From JAGMES01 sp023128035 (lineage in GTDB: Bacteria; Bacillota; Halanaerobiia; DY22613): 46,055 bases of DNA. Below are positions 21,201-29,100 of this stretch, piece by piece; within the stretch, counting starts at the first letter, position 1; each line of letters starts with the position of its first letter. The translations under genes were made by a program, and so were the position numbers. The stretch is taken from positions 1 to 46,055 of the forward strand of contig DAOVRZ010000034.1 of NCBI GenBank assembly GCA_030627905.1, written 5' to 3'. The notes beneath the pieces are model-generated. The model ran no database searches. It worked only from the letters and a program-made list of their open reading frames with translations, and was not told the origin of the DNA.

Positions 21201-24200
21201 AATATTAACTATCTTAATTCCTCTACCAAGTTCCTTAGTTAAACTTTCAGCCAATGACTTATTTTTATCATTAGTCAACAAAATTTTCGCATTGGAATCC
21301 TCGAACATGTAAACCAATCTCTTAATTGGATAAGTTGGATCAAGAGGAATATAGTAATTCCCAGATTTTAATGTACCAAAGATTCCTGAAATCATATCTA
21401 CATCATGTTCAAAAAGAATAGCTATCCCTTCTGGCTTAGCTTCTGATACTTTACGAATGCTTCGCGCAATTTGATTAGCAGTATCATTCAACTCTTGATA
21501 AGTTAAGCTCTGCTTTTCTGTTTTAACGGCGATTCGAGAATTATATAACTCTACCTGTTTTTCAAAACGGCTGACGATAGATTGATTTATCTCTTCTTTT
21601 TTAAATTCGATAAAACTATTTGTTGGGTTAATCGAATTTTCTAGCTTCTCAAATTTTGAAGAGAAGATATTATACTCTTTGATCTTTTTCGCAGGTGTAG
21701 TAGCTATTTCGCCCAATACTTTTAGATACTCATTTGCAAAATATTCTATCGTTTCAGGTAAAAAGAGTGAATTTTTATAATTCCAATAGATCTCAATACC
21801 ATTTTTATATTCCACCACATAGAATTCAAGGTCAAACTTCACATCCTGCACATTTTCAATATGCTCACCTGCAAAAGATTTAAGTTCATTTTCGGTAGCA
21901 GTTTCCATCATATTAAGCATATTAAAGAAGACAGAAACCTCTGGAAATCTCATCTTCAGATCATCTAACACTAACTCTAAAGGATAACTCTGATGCTGAA
22001 AGGCTTCCAAAGTCTCTTTATCAATCCGTTGCAAAAGATCAGTAAAGTTTTCATCATACTCTACGTGATTTTTCAGAAGTATAGAGTTAATAAAGTAACC
22101 AATAATATTTTGCAATGAAATATGCTCTCTACCCGCACCCGCTACACCAATCACAATCTCCTTTTGGTTAGTAAGACGTGAAAATAAGAGATTCACAGCT
22201 GAAAACATCACCATAAATAGAGAAGTATTATGATCTTTAGCAAGTTTTTTTAGTAACTCTTTAACATCACTCTTTACTACAGCTTTATAAGATGAACTTT
22301 TTTGATTGGCCTTGATTTTACTCATATGTGCAAAATCTCGTGGAAGTTCTAATTCGGGATATCCTGCTTTAAGCTTATTTTCCCAATACTTATGAGATTT
22401 TTCCTTTATCAAAGGATTAGAAATTTGCTTATTATGCCATTCAGCAAAGTCTTTATATTGATATTCTACTCTTTGTAATTGAACTTCATTGCTATCTTTA
22501 TATCCCTCATAGATTTGTCCAAATTCTCTTTGTAATATTTGCATAGACCATCCATCTGAGATTATATGATGCATATTGTAGATCAAATCATATCTATTCT
22601 CAGCTAACTTTACTAATACTACTTTAAATAAAGGAGCTTTAGCAAGGTCAAAAATAGTCTTTGCGACTTTTGCAAAAATCTCATCACTCTTTATCTTTTT
22701 AACTTCATCTAACCTGGAGATATCTATGTATTCAAAAGGCAATTCTACTTTCTCATTAACAAACTGAACTGGTTCACCACTAAAATTTTTAAAGCCTGTC
22801 CTAAAACTCTCATGACGTTCGATTATTTTACTTAAAGCTTTTTTTACAATCTCTTGATCTACATCTTCTTTTAACTCAATCTTTTCTGAGAGATTGTAAG
22901 CAGGACTATCAGGGTCAAGTTGATTAATTAACCAGAGCCGTTTCTGATTATAGGATAGTTCATAAATATCTTTTTCCTCTACCTTTTCTAGATCAACAAA
23001 TTTTGTTTTTTCTGCCCCATCTATGATGACAGCAAGTTTTCTAATTGTTGATGCTTCAAAAAAGATAGGAATTGTGACCGCAACTTTGAGTTGCTTTTGT
23101 ATTTTACCAATTACCTGAATCGCTTTTAATGAATGTCCACCGATTTCAAAGAAGTTGGCATCAATACCGATATTAGCTTGATCTATTCTAAGCACTTCTG
23201 ACCAGATCTTGACCAGACTTTCTTCTAATTCAGTTCTCGGGGCAATATACTCTTCTGTGATCTTCACTTCAGGTGCAGGCAGAGCTTTTCTGTTTGCCTT
23301 GCCACTTAAAGTTAGCGGAATTCTTTCTAACTGAACAAAATGCACAGGTATCATATAATCAGGCAAGCTCTTTGCAAGAATCATTCTCACTTTTGGAGTA
23401 TCTACTTCGTCATCAGATACAATATATGCACAGAGATATTTCTCTCCGGCAACATCTTCACGATCTATAACAAGTGCTTCTTTAATATATTCTATCTTGA
23501 GCAGTGAATTGTCTATCTCGCCTAATTCTATTCTAAATCCTCTGATCTTTACTTGAAAATCGATTCGTCCTAAAAATTCTATATTTCCATCTGGTAACCA
23601 ACGAGATAGGTCTCCAGTACGATATATTCGTTCTCCCTCTACAAAGGGATTGGGAATAAATCTTTCTTCTGTTAAGTCTGGGCGGTTCAAATATCCCCTT
23701 GCTAAACCTAAACCAGATATACATAACTCTCCCGCTGTTCCCACCGGTGCTAGATGATTGCTTTGATCTAAGATATATAGTTTTATATTATGAATCGGTT
23801 TTCCTATTGGGATATTCTTATAATTCTTTTCAGAATTACAGTCAAAATATGTTACATCCACAGTCGCTTCTGTAGGTCCATACAAATTTGCTAATTTTGT
23901 ATCATTTACTTTAGCTAACAGAGTCATAAAACGTTCAACATGATGTACTTTTAATTCCTCACCACTCGTGAAAACTTTTTGTAAACTTTTTAGCCTTACT
24001 GAACTCTTTTGCTCTCCTACATATTCTAAAAATGCATTCAGCATCGAAGGAACAAAATGTATCACAGTTACTTCTTCTTTTTCTATAGTCTCAACGATAG
24101 TGGCAGGATCTTTTTCACCATCTGGAACTAATAAGCAAACTTTTGCTCCCTCAAGAGCCCACCAGAATAGTTCCCAAACAGATACATCAAAAGTAAATGG

Positions 24201-26162
24201 CGTTTTCTGCAAGATTAGATCATTTTCTGTGATTGGATATTTTGCTTGCATCCATTTTAATCTATTTATTGCTGAATGATGTTCTATCATAACTCCTTTT
24301 GGTTTTCCAGTTGAACCAGATGTATAGATTACATACGCTAAATCTCTGGGACTATTTATATTCTCTAAATCGTCGCTTTTTTTACCATAAGAATTAGCAT
24401 CTTCTAAGTTGATTACCTCACAAGAATCGTTACACAAATCTAGAAAACGTTCCTGGGTTAGTAATAACTTAGCCTCACTATTTGTAAGGATATAATCTAT
24501 TCTTTCTTTAGGATAATCAGGAGAAAGTGGCAGATATGCTCCTCCAGATTTTAGTATCGCATATATTCCAATAATCATCTCAAAAGATCTTTCTACCACC
24601 AAACCTACAATACTGTCAGTTCCCACACCTTTGCTTCTTAAAATGGATGCTAGTTGATTTGCTCTTTTATTTAATTCAGAATATGTAAGCGTTTGATCAT
24701 CAAATATTACAGCAATGTTATCTGGAGTCTTTTTTGCCTGTTCTTCAAATAATTGATGTAATGTCTGATCATTCGGATATTCAGTCTGTGTGTCATTAAA
24801 ATCATATAAAAGCTGTGATTTTTCTTCTTCGGTGATTACTTCAATCTCTGATAAATTAATTTTAGGATTCTCAACAATTTGATTTAAGATTTGAGTGAAA
24901 TGTAATCCTATCTTTTTAACAAAATCACCATCATAAACAGCAGTATTATAATTAAAATTAATAGTCAGAGTTTTTTCAGGGAATATAATAATATTAAAAT
25001 CATAATTTGTCTGTTCAAAAAATTCTACATCCACTACCCTAAATCCGAGTTCATCAACACTACTTACATCCTTTATCCCTTCTTCAATTGGATAATTTTC
25101 AAAGACCATCAGATGATCAATTAAATTATTCTTCAAAGAAGATGATGATTGAATATCTGCTAAAGGTAAATATTCAAATTGTTTTGCTGAGACTGATTTA
25201 ATTTGTACGCTTTTAAGTAACTTAGCAAAGTTATTATTCTCACCAACTGAGATTCTCACAGGAACAGTATTGATAAATAGACCTACAACCTCTGCAATTC
25301 CTGCAATCTCAGAGGGTCTGCCTGAAACAACCGCTCCAAAAACTACATCATCTGTATTGTTATATTTTTGCAATAATACTCCCCAGGCAGTTTGCATCAG
25401 GTTATTAATCGTTACCTGATTTTCTTTAGCAACGGTCATTAGATCATGTGTAAATTTTTCATTTATTGTAAACTCATATTCACTTACTTGATATTGATCA
25501 GACACAGGGCTACCTAAATTAGGTAAGGTAGCCTGCGTATCATAACCACTAAGATAATTTTCCCAATACTCTAATCCTGCTTTTTGATTCTGTTTTTCCA
25601 GCCATTTGATATAATCAATGTATGGTGTAATTGATGTTATTTCAACAGTATCATTTTTTCTTAAAGAACTATAGATTTCGATTAAGTCCTTAAAAATAAT
25701 CCCCAAACACCAACCATCCATGATGATATGTGGAAAACTCCAGATCAATTTATAGGATTCTTTACCTGTCTTAAAAAGTGTAACCCGCATTAATAAATGT
25801 TTTGTTAGAACAAATCCCTTATCTCTGTCTTGAACTTTGTACTCTTCAAGATACTTTTCTTGGGAAACAGCATCCAAATAGGATATATCTTCGAAATCAA
25901 TTTTTCCTTCTACATTTTTTAGGACAACTTGTTTTGGCTTAGCTACTTTTTCATGTACAAAAACAGTTCGTAAAGATTCATGTTTTTCAATCAAAAGATT
26001 CAAACTTTTCTCCAAAAGTTCTCTATCAATATCGCCAGTGATAGTAAAAACACTCTGTTCAAAATAAGCATTTGAATCTTTATTTAAGAGAGAATGATAG
26101 AGCATACCTTCTTGCATTGGGGAGAGGGAATATAATTTTTCTATTTCAACCTTTCGTTTCAT
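12249..26162 (-). CDS. NRPS/PKS 2: C, A(Ser), PCP, C, A(X), PCP, C, A(Gly), PCP, KS, AT, ACP, C
   Basis: This 4637-residue hybrid synthase starts at ATG 26162, with GGGAGG seven bases upstream and only 12 bases after synthase 1. Approximate residues: C1 5-430, of the D-donor type (YSLSPMQEGMLYH), with PHIIMDG near 144 in place of HHxxxDG; A1 460-950 (FDVSVWE near 660; code D-V-W-H-F-S-L-V-D, serine); PCP1 Ser near 1011; C2 1075-1500; A2 1545-2010 (FDAAVMD near 1725; code D-A-M-H-V-G-G-V-T, unassigned); PCP2 near 2074; C3 2135-2570; A3 2600-3060 (FDIFVLE near 2776; code D-I-L-Q-M-G-L-V-W, glycine); PCP3 (GGNSFDLIQ) near 3112; charged linker; KS 3190-3610 (AACSTS near 3365, ETHGTAT near 3502, KTNVGH near 3538); AT 3700-4010 (GHSIGE near 3814, HAFH near 3911, malonyl type); ACP near 4143; C4 4200-4620. 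It ends in an acidic docking-like tail (LSDVIDLDFDF). No KR, DH or ER is present. Confidence 0.96.
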   Translation of the reverse strand: MKRKVEIEKLYSLSPMQEGMLYHSLLNKDSNAYFEQSVFTITGDIDRELLEKSLNLLIEKHESLRTVFVHEKVAKPKQVVLKNVEGKIDFEDISYLDAVSQEKYLEEYKVQDRDKGFVLTKHLLMRVTLFKTGKESYKLIWSFPHIIMDGWCLGIIFKDLIEIYSSLRKNDTVEITSITPYIDYIKWLEKQNQKAGLEYWENYLSGYDTQATLPNLGSPVSDQYQVSEYEFTINEKFTHDLMTVAKENQVTINNLMQTAWGVLLQKYNNTDDVVFGAVVSGRPSEIAGIAEVVGLFINTVPVRISVGENNNFAKLLKSVQIKSVSAKQFEYLPLADIQSSSSLKNNLIDHLMVFENYPIEEGIKDVSSVDELGFRVVDVEFFEQTNYDFNIIIFPEKTLTINFNYNTAVYDGDFVKKIGLHFTQILNQIVENPKINLSEIEVITEEEKSQLLYDFNDTQTEYPNDQTLHQLFEEQAKKTPDNIAVIFDDQTLTYSELNKRANQLASILRSKGVGTDSIVGLVVERSFEMIIGIYAILKSGGAYLPLSPDYPKERIDYILTNSEAKLLLTQERFLDLCNDSCEVINLEDANSYGKKSDDLENINSPRDLAYVIYTSGSTGKPKGVMIEHHSAINRLKWMQAKYPITENDLILQKTPFTFDVSVWELFWWALEGAKVCLLVPDGEKDPATIVETIEKEEVTVIHFVPSMLNAFLEYVGEQKSSVRLKSLQKVFTSGEELKVHHVERFMTLLAKVNDTKLANLYGPTEATVDVTYFDCNSEKNYKNIPIGKPIHNIKLYILDQSNHLAPVGTAGELCISGLGLARGYLNRPDLTEERFIPNPFVEGERIYRTGDLSRWLPDGNIEFLGRIDFQVKIRGFRIELGEIDNSLLKIEYIKEALVIDREDVAGEKYLCAYIVSDDEVDTPKVRMILAKSLPDYMIPVHFVQLERIPLTLSGKANRKALPAPEVKITEEYIAPRTELEESLVKIWSEVLRIDQANIGIDANFFEIGGHSLKAIQVIGKIQKQLKVAVTIPIFFEASTIRKLAVIIDGAEKTKFVDLEKVEEKDIYELSYNQKRLWLINQLDPDSPAYNLSEKIELKEDVDQEIVKKALSKIIERHESFRTGFKNFSGEPVQFVNEKVELPFEYIDISRLDEVKKIKSDEIFAKVAKTIFDLAKAPLFKVVLVKLAENRYDLIYNMHHIISDGWSMQILQREFGQIYEGYKDSNEVQLQRVEYQYKDFAEWHNKQISNPLIKEKSHKYWENKLKAGYPELELPRDFAHMSKIKANQKSSSYKAVVKSDVKELLKKLAKDHNTSLFMVMFSAVNLLFSRLTNQKEIVIGVAGAGREHISLQNIIGYFINSILLKNHVEYDENFTDLLQRIDKETLEAFQHQSYPLELVLDDLKMRFPEVSVFFNMLNMMETATENELKSFAGEHIENVQDVKFDLEFYVVEYKNGIEIYWNYKNSLFLPETIEYFANEYLKVLGEIATTPAKKIKEYNIFSSKFEKLENSINPTNSFIEFKKEEINQSIVSRFEKQVELYNSRIAVKTEKQSLTYQELNDTANQIARSIRKVSEAKPEGIAILFEHDVDMISGIFGTLKSGNYYIPLDPTYPIKRLVYMFEDSNAKILLTNDKNKSLAESLTKELGRGIKIVNIEEIDPAVSKKNINHTIDPDSISYILYTSGSTGKPKGVIQKHKNVLHFIEVYTNNLHISSDDRLTLLSSYSFDAAVMDIYGALLNGAALYLYDLKKSGDLIQLSNWLRDEKITIYHSIPTVYRYFTDELTEDDEFPELRLIVLGGEAVYKRDVERYKRYFKDDCLFVNGLGPTESTVTLQYFIDKETEVLKEAVPVGFPVDETEVFLIDDNNEEVGVFCIGEIVYKSDYLSPGYLNNPEKTAEVFVNDSLSNEGRVYRSGDLGRRLIDGSIEFIGRGDAQVKIRGYRIELGEIENKLITYPDVKEAVVLAKEDGNGTKYLCGYYVSKEEIQASELREFLAKELPDYMIPVYYVRMNEFPVTQSGKINRRVLPEPDFVVVGVEYIAPRNETEKILANIWANVLGIEAEKIGVNNNFFELGGHSLKATQLISKIYKEFDVKVPLPEIFKNSTVSGIAKYLEVAKKESYTAIEVAKEMEYYSLSSAQKRLFILQKLETGYNIPTVALLEGEIEIAKLEAVFRKLINRHESLRTSFEMVDRQAVQKINDLSLDFAIEYFESIKVEADEIITNFIRPFDIEKAPLFRVGLIKVAENEHLLIVDIHHIISDGTSIGIFVKDFMSLYSGEELPELRIQYKDYAEWQNTEQSNALIKKQEEYWLKEFSGQIPVIDLPIDYQRPTVQSFAGNRNLFEIGHKETEGLKKLARNENATLYMVLLAVYNVLLAKLSGQDDIIVGTPIAGRRHPDLQSIIGVFINTLVLRNKPTADKRFTDFLGEVSNQTLQAFENQEYPFEGLVQKANVARDVSRNPLFDVFFALQNMDMPEVEIPGLKLKPYDFESEVSKFDLSFYGVEIDDVDGNSLRFTVEYSTKLFKEETIQRFIGYFMKIVSAVLEESENKLADIEILTESEKTQILYDFNDTALEYSKDKTIHQIFEEQVEKTPDLKTLVYGDKCLTYRELNNKSNQLANLLRSKGVAKDSLVGIMLTRSIEMMVGILGILKAGGVYLPIDPSYPDDRVKYMLEDSNAAILLIEKGLLDQLNSIQFTGEIIDVTDESIEKFADANLANIASPDNLAYVIYTSGSTGKPKGVMIEHQNVVNFIKAIISKIEFAAEKKILALTTISFDIFVLETLVPLASGLAVVIADENHQNDLSLLKNIIIESEVDMVQVTPSRLTLLMEGNDQTWLKGIKVLMVGGEAFPDQLLKKVQSQFAGKIYNLYGPTETTVWSAIKDVTKADKVTIGTPIANTQIYILDRSGHIQPVGVAGELCIGGDGVTRGYLNTPDLTEEKFIANPYQDGKRIYRTGDLVRWLSNGEIEFLGRIDNQVKIRGYRIELGEIESRLLAHDEIMEIVVTAVETKKSVKSLAAYFVSKTELTVTKLRAYLSDELPAYMIPAYFVQLDEMPLTPNGKIDRKQLPELEVNRPKLGTTFVAPKNNLEQMIADIWKNVLTVNEVGVDDNFFDLGGNSFDLIQVNTELKEVIDKDVSVVTMFRYPTIRSFAKYLHTSDDSASIQSISDQKNRNDAINEGKDRLRELRESEEKSDGRTGFEIAVIGIAGRFPGAKNVDEFWANLKNGVESITFFTDEELEEAGIEPELIQNPNYIKAKGVLEDIEYFDPLFFDYSPREVEMMDPQFRLLHVCAWEALENAGYNADTYAGSIGVYAGSSPNHAWMARAYSRIQNPADQYVVATLNGRDFLSTRISYKLNLQGPAFTVQAACSTSLVAIDLACQNLLSGKCDMALTGGVSLSLPKKSGYIYQEGMIKSPDGHCRAFDAEAKGTIFGDGVGIAVLKRLDDAIKDGDYIHAVIKGSAINNDGVRKVGFTAPSVEGQAEVIKAAQHMAEVDSASISYIETHGTATTLGDPIEVEALKLAFDSEKRNYCGIGSVKTNVGHLNIAAGIAGFIKTVLALEYKFIPPSLHFKSPNPKIDFDNSPFYVNTELKEWKNGKYPLRAGVSSFGIGGTNAHIILEEAPEMKDSLETRPYKLIMLSAKSASSLERTTDNLIDYLKKNPESNLADVAYTLQVGRKPFKNRRMMIVRDVDELIDGLSSLDSKKVFTSSVGKNHRPVFFMFSGQGSQYMNMGLELYQNELAFREVVDECLGILQPLIDEDLKEILYPENVNSKNVEELKNKINQTYLTQPLIFTFEYALAKLLLRWGIKPDAMIGHSIGEYVAACLSGVFSLEDALTLVTLRGRLMNKMPHGSMLSVPVSHEELEQILTEEISIAAVNTPASTVLSGTDEAIDQFARVLEEKGYQSRRLHTSHAFHSMMMDPILERFRDKMEEIALNKPEIPYISNVSGNWITVEEAMDPDYWVKHLRGTVRFADGMREMFKVGNGVFVEAGPGQTLSTLARQHPDKTRQHLVLNLVRHPKENESDLSFLLNRLGRLWLNGIDINWSEFYANEERHRIPLPTYPFERLYFDIDITGQSLIATKKSGEEAKSSYPETILYSRGELPDDYVAPRNEVEEKIIEVFGGVLGINQISIHENFFELGGDSLKSVSVAAKIHQELNVEIPLSELFKRPTAAELAEFINDAGENLYTSIEPTSKKEYYRLSSAQKRLYLTQQMNKDTLSYNMPFINILTGKLDQEKLAETFKHLIKRHESFRTSFIVVDGEPVQKIIEKVEFAIEYFNANEEEAKEIINSFIRPFNLEKAPLLRVGLIRISKDRHILMLDMHHIISDGTSQGILLKEFMCLYGEDELAELKLQYKDYSEWQNMQLENDAMKKQEEYWLNEFAGDIPKLNLLTDYPRPTVQSFRGNSISFELGREDTERLKELIIEEKTTLFMLLLTIYNVFLAKLSGDEEIVIGTVTDGRQHYDLKPIIGMFVNTLAMKNVPSKEKTFKEFLREVTNRTLQTFENQDYQFEDLVRKVVVNREPGRSPIFDVMFLLQNMDIPEIELPGLKLQTYDWESLISRFDLTLYATETTDSINCAFVYSTELFKEETIELMKERFIILLRSILDNTDYRIEDLEYRTSLEQELSDVIDLDFDF

Positions 26163-26174
26163 CTAACTACCTCC

Positions 26175-29100
26175 CTATAAATCCAGAATGTCTTTAATTT
26201 CGTCTAATTCTTCGATGGAAACTTCATTATCTCCAAGGTCACTTGGTGTAACTTCTTTTTCATCTTTTCCGATACAATGTTCAACGATCTTTAATAGATT
26301 TGATTTATAGCAATCAATTAATTTTTCAATACTTTCTTTTTCATACTCATATTTGTTATAGGTAAATGAGATGGTTAATTTTTCTTCAACGATCATTCCG
26401 TTAATATTGAGAGAAGTTTTTCTCTCACGCTCGGGACTCACAAGATTTCCCATACTGATGTTAGAGAAAGTAAATAGATCATTGACAGTTTGATCAAACT
26501 CTCCTAGATAGTTAAAGCTGATCTCTGGCTGAATATTAAATTGCAATCCAACTTTTTTCTCATCTGGTGTAAGATACTTTAATATTCCATACCCGATACC
26601 TTTATTTGGAATTCTCCGTAAAATCTCTTTTACTGATTTGATCGAGTATGAAAACTCTTCGATTTTACTCATATCCAATAGAACTGGGAATTTGGAAGTA
26701 AACCAACCTACAGTACGACTGATATCCATATCTTCAATGATCTCTTCACGTCCATGTCCTTCTAAGGTGATTAATATCTTCTCTAATCCAGCCCATTTAT
26801 TAATTGTCATTCCTAATGCTGATAACAAGATATCATTGATCTCTGTATTATACGCCCAATTTACTTCTTTAAGTAATTGATTTGTTTGATCTTTACTCAG
26901 AGTGATATTTGCAGAATCGTAGTTCTTGCCTTTTCTCATTTCCTGATCTATTTGACAATCACGAGGTAAACTTACGAATTCGTTTGCTTGGATTTCTTTC
27001 CAATAAACCAATTCTTCTAACGCATCCTGACTTTCTGCATATTTTGCTAACTCTTCTGACCAGTACTTATAGGAATCTGTTTTATCTTGAAGACTGATCT
27101 CTACACCTTCTACACTCTGCTGATAACCTATAGCAAAATCTTCAAGCAAGACTCTCCAGGAGACACCATCAACTACTAAATGGTGAATCACTATCATAAA
27201 ATGATCTCCTAAATTTGTTTTAAAGAGTCCTAACTTTACGAGTGGGCCTTCGCTAATCATGATTCCACTCTGTAACTTATTCGCTTCTCTTTCAATTTTT
27301 GCTTCTACATCAGCTTCACTTCTAAAATCAAAGAGTTCGAAGTCGAAGAGTTTATCTGAAACAGGTCGGTTCTTTTGAATGATCTGGCTATCATTTATCT
27401 CATAGATCATTCTTAGGGCGTCATGATGTTCAACTATTTTTGTAAATGCATTACTAATATGCTCCTGGTCAAATCCTTCTTTACTATAAAGCATTGCAGC
27501 CTGATTATAGTGATTTGTTTCGATTAAGTTTTCAAAGAATGAACTTTGAATCGGAGTCAATTTAACTTCGCCTTCTACCACGCTCTGGTCTATAACTCGC
27601 TTAATCTTCTTTACAGCTTTTGATAACTCTTTGATTGTTGGATGCAAGAAGAAATCTCTGGTCTCTACCTTCAATCCTTCTTTTCTAAGCATTGAAGACA
27701 TTTGAATAGCTTTGATAGAATCTCCACCAACCTCGAAGAAGTTATCATTAACCCCTATACTCTCGACTCTTAAGATCTTCTGCCAGATTGCAACTAAGAT
27801 TTCTTCAATACTCGTCTTAGCAGCAACGTACTCTGCTTCAGCTTTGACTTCAGGTTCTGGCAATGCTCTCTTGTTTAATTTACCATTTATAGTTAAAGGT
27901 AAATTTTCTAATTGAACAAAATATGATGGTATCATATACTCAGGTAATTCCCTTGCAAGTAGCCCGCGAATCTCAGATATTAATAATTCAAAATCTGTCT
28001 TAACTGGTACAATATAACCACAGAGATACTTTCCGCCCTGTTCATTCTCTCTAGCAATTACCGCAGCATCTTGAATATAATCATATTCTAATAATTTGCT
28101 TTCGATCTCACCTAATTCGATTCTAAATCCACGAATTTTTACTTGATTATCTATTCTGCCCATATATTCGATTGTTCCATCTTCTGTCCATCTAGCTAAA
28201 TCTCCTGATCTATATAATCTGCCACCTTGATTAAATGGATCTTGAATAAACTTTTCTTTCGTTAATTCCTCACGATTTAAATAACCTCTGGCTACACCGT
28301 CACCGCCAATACATAATTCTCCAGGAACTCCTATCGGCTGAACCCTATTTTCATTATCAAGAATATAGACCTGATAATTTGGCATAGGTTGACCGATTGG
28401 GATTGTATTCAAATTAGATATATTTTTCTTTGAAATTTCAAAAGAAGTGGTATCAACTGTACATTCCGTTGGCCCATAGACATTGGTAACCTTAAGCTCA
28501 GGGTTTTTAAAGGCTTTTAGCAATCTTTCAACGGTATGCTTTTGTAAAGCCTCTCCCCCGACAATAAAGTTTTTAAGATCAATATCTAAACATTGATCAC
28601 CAATACTATCTAACAACAATTCCATATGTGTTGGGGTTCCATCTGATATATTAATTCGATTATTATCATAAAACTCAAGTAATTTTTCTCCATCAAGTCT
28701 CGTATCTTCAGGAACAATATATAATCCATGACCTTGTGAAAGTGCGGCAAAAATCATCTTGATTGATGCATCAAAGACATATGGAGAGATTAAAGCGATT
28801 CTTAATTTTTCTGAATATTGATTGTAAATTCGCTCCTGCAATCCAAATACAAGATTATTTAGATTCCTGTATTCAACCATTACCCCTTTTGGTTTACCCG
28901 TCGTTCCAGAGGTATAGATTACATAAGCTAAATTTTCTGGTTTATTGATTACCTCCAGATTAGATGATTCTTCTAAAAATTGATTCTCGTCATCAATCAG
29001 GATAATCTCTGTTTTGCTGAAAGATTCAGCTTGTTCTAATAGATGTTTTTGGGTGAGCAGAATCTTAGCGCCACTATCCTCTAGCATGAATTCTATTCGA

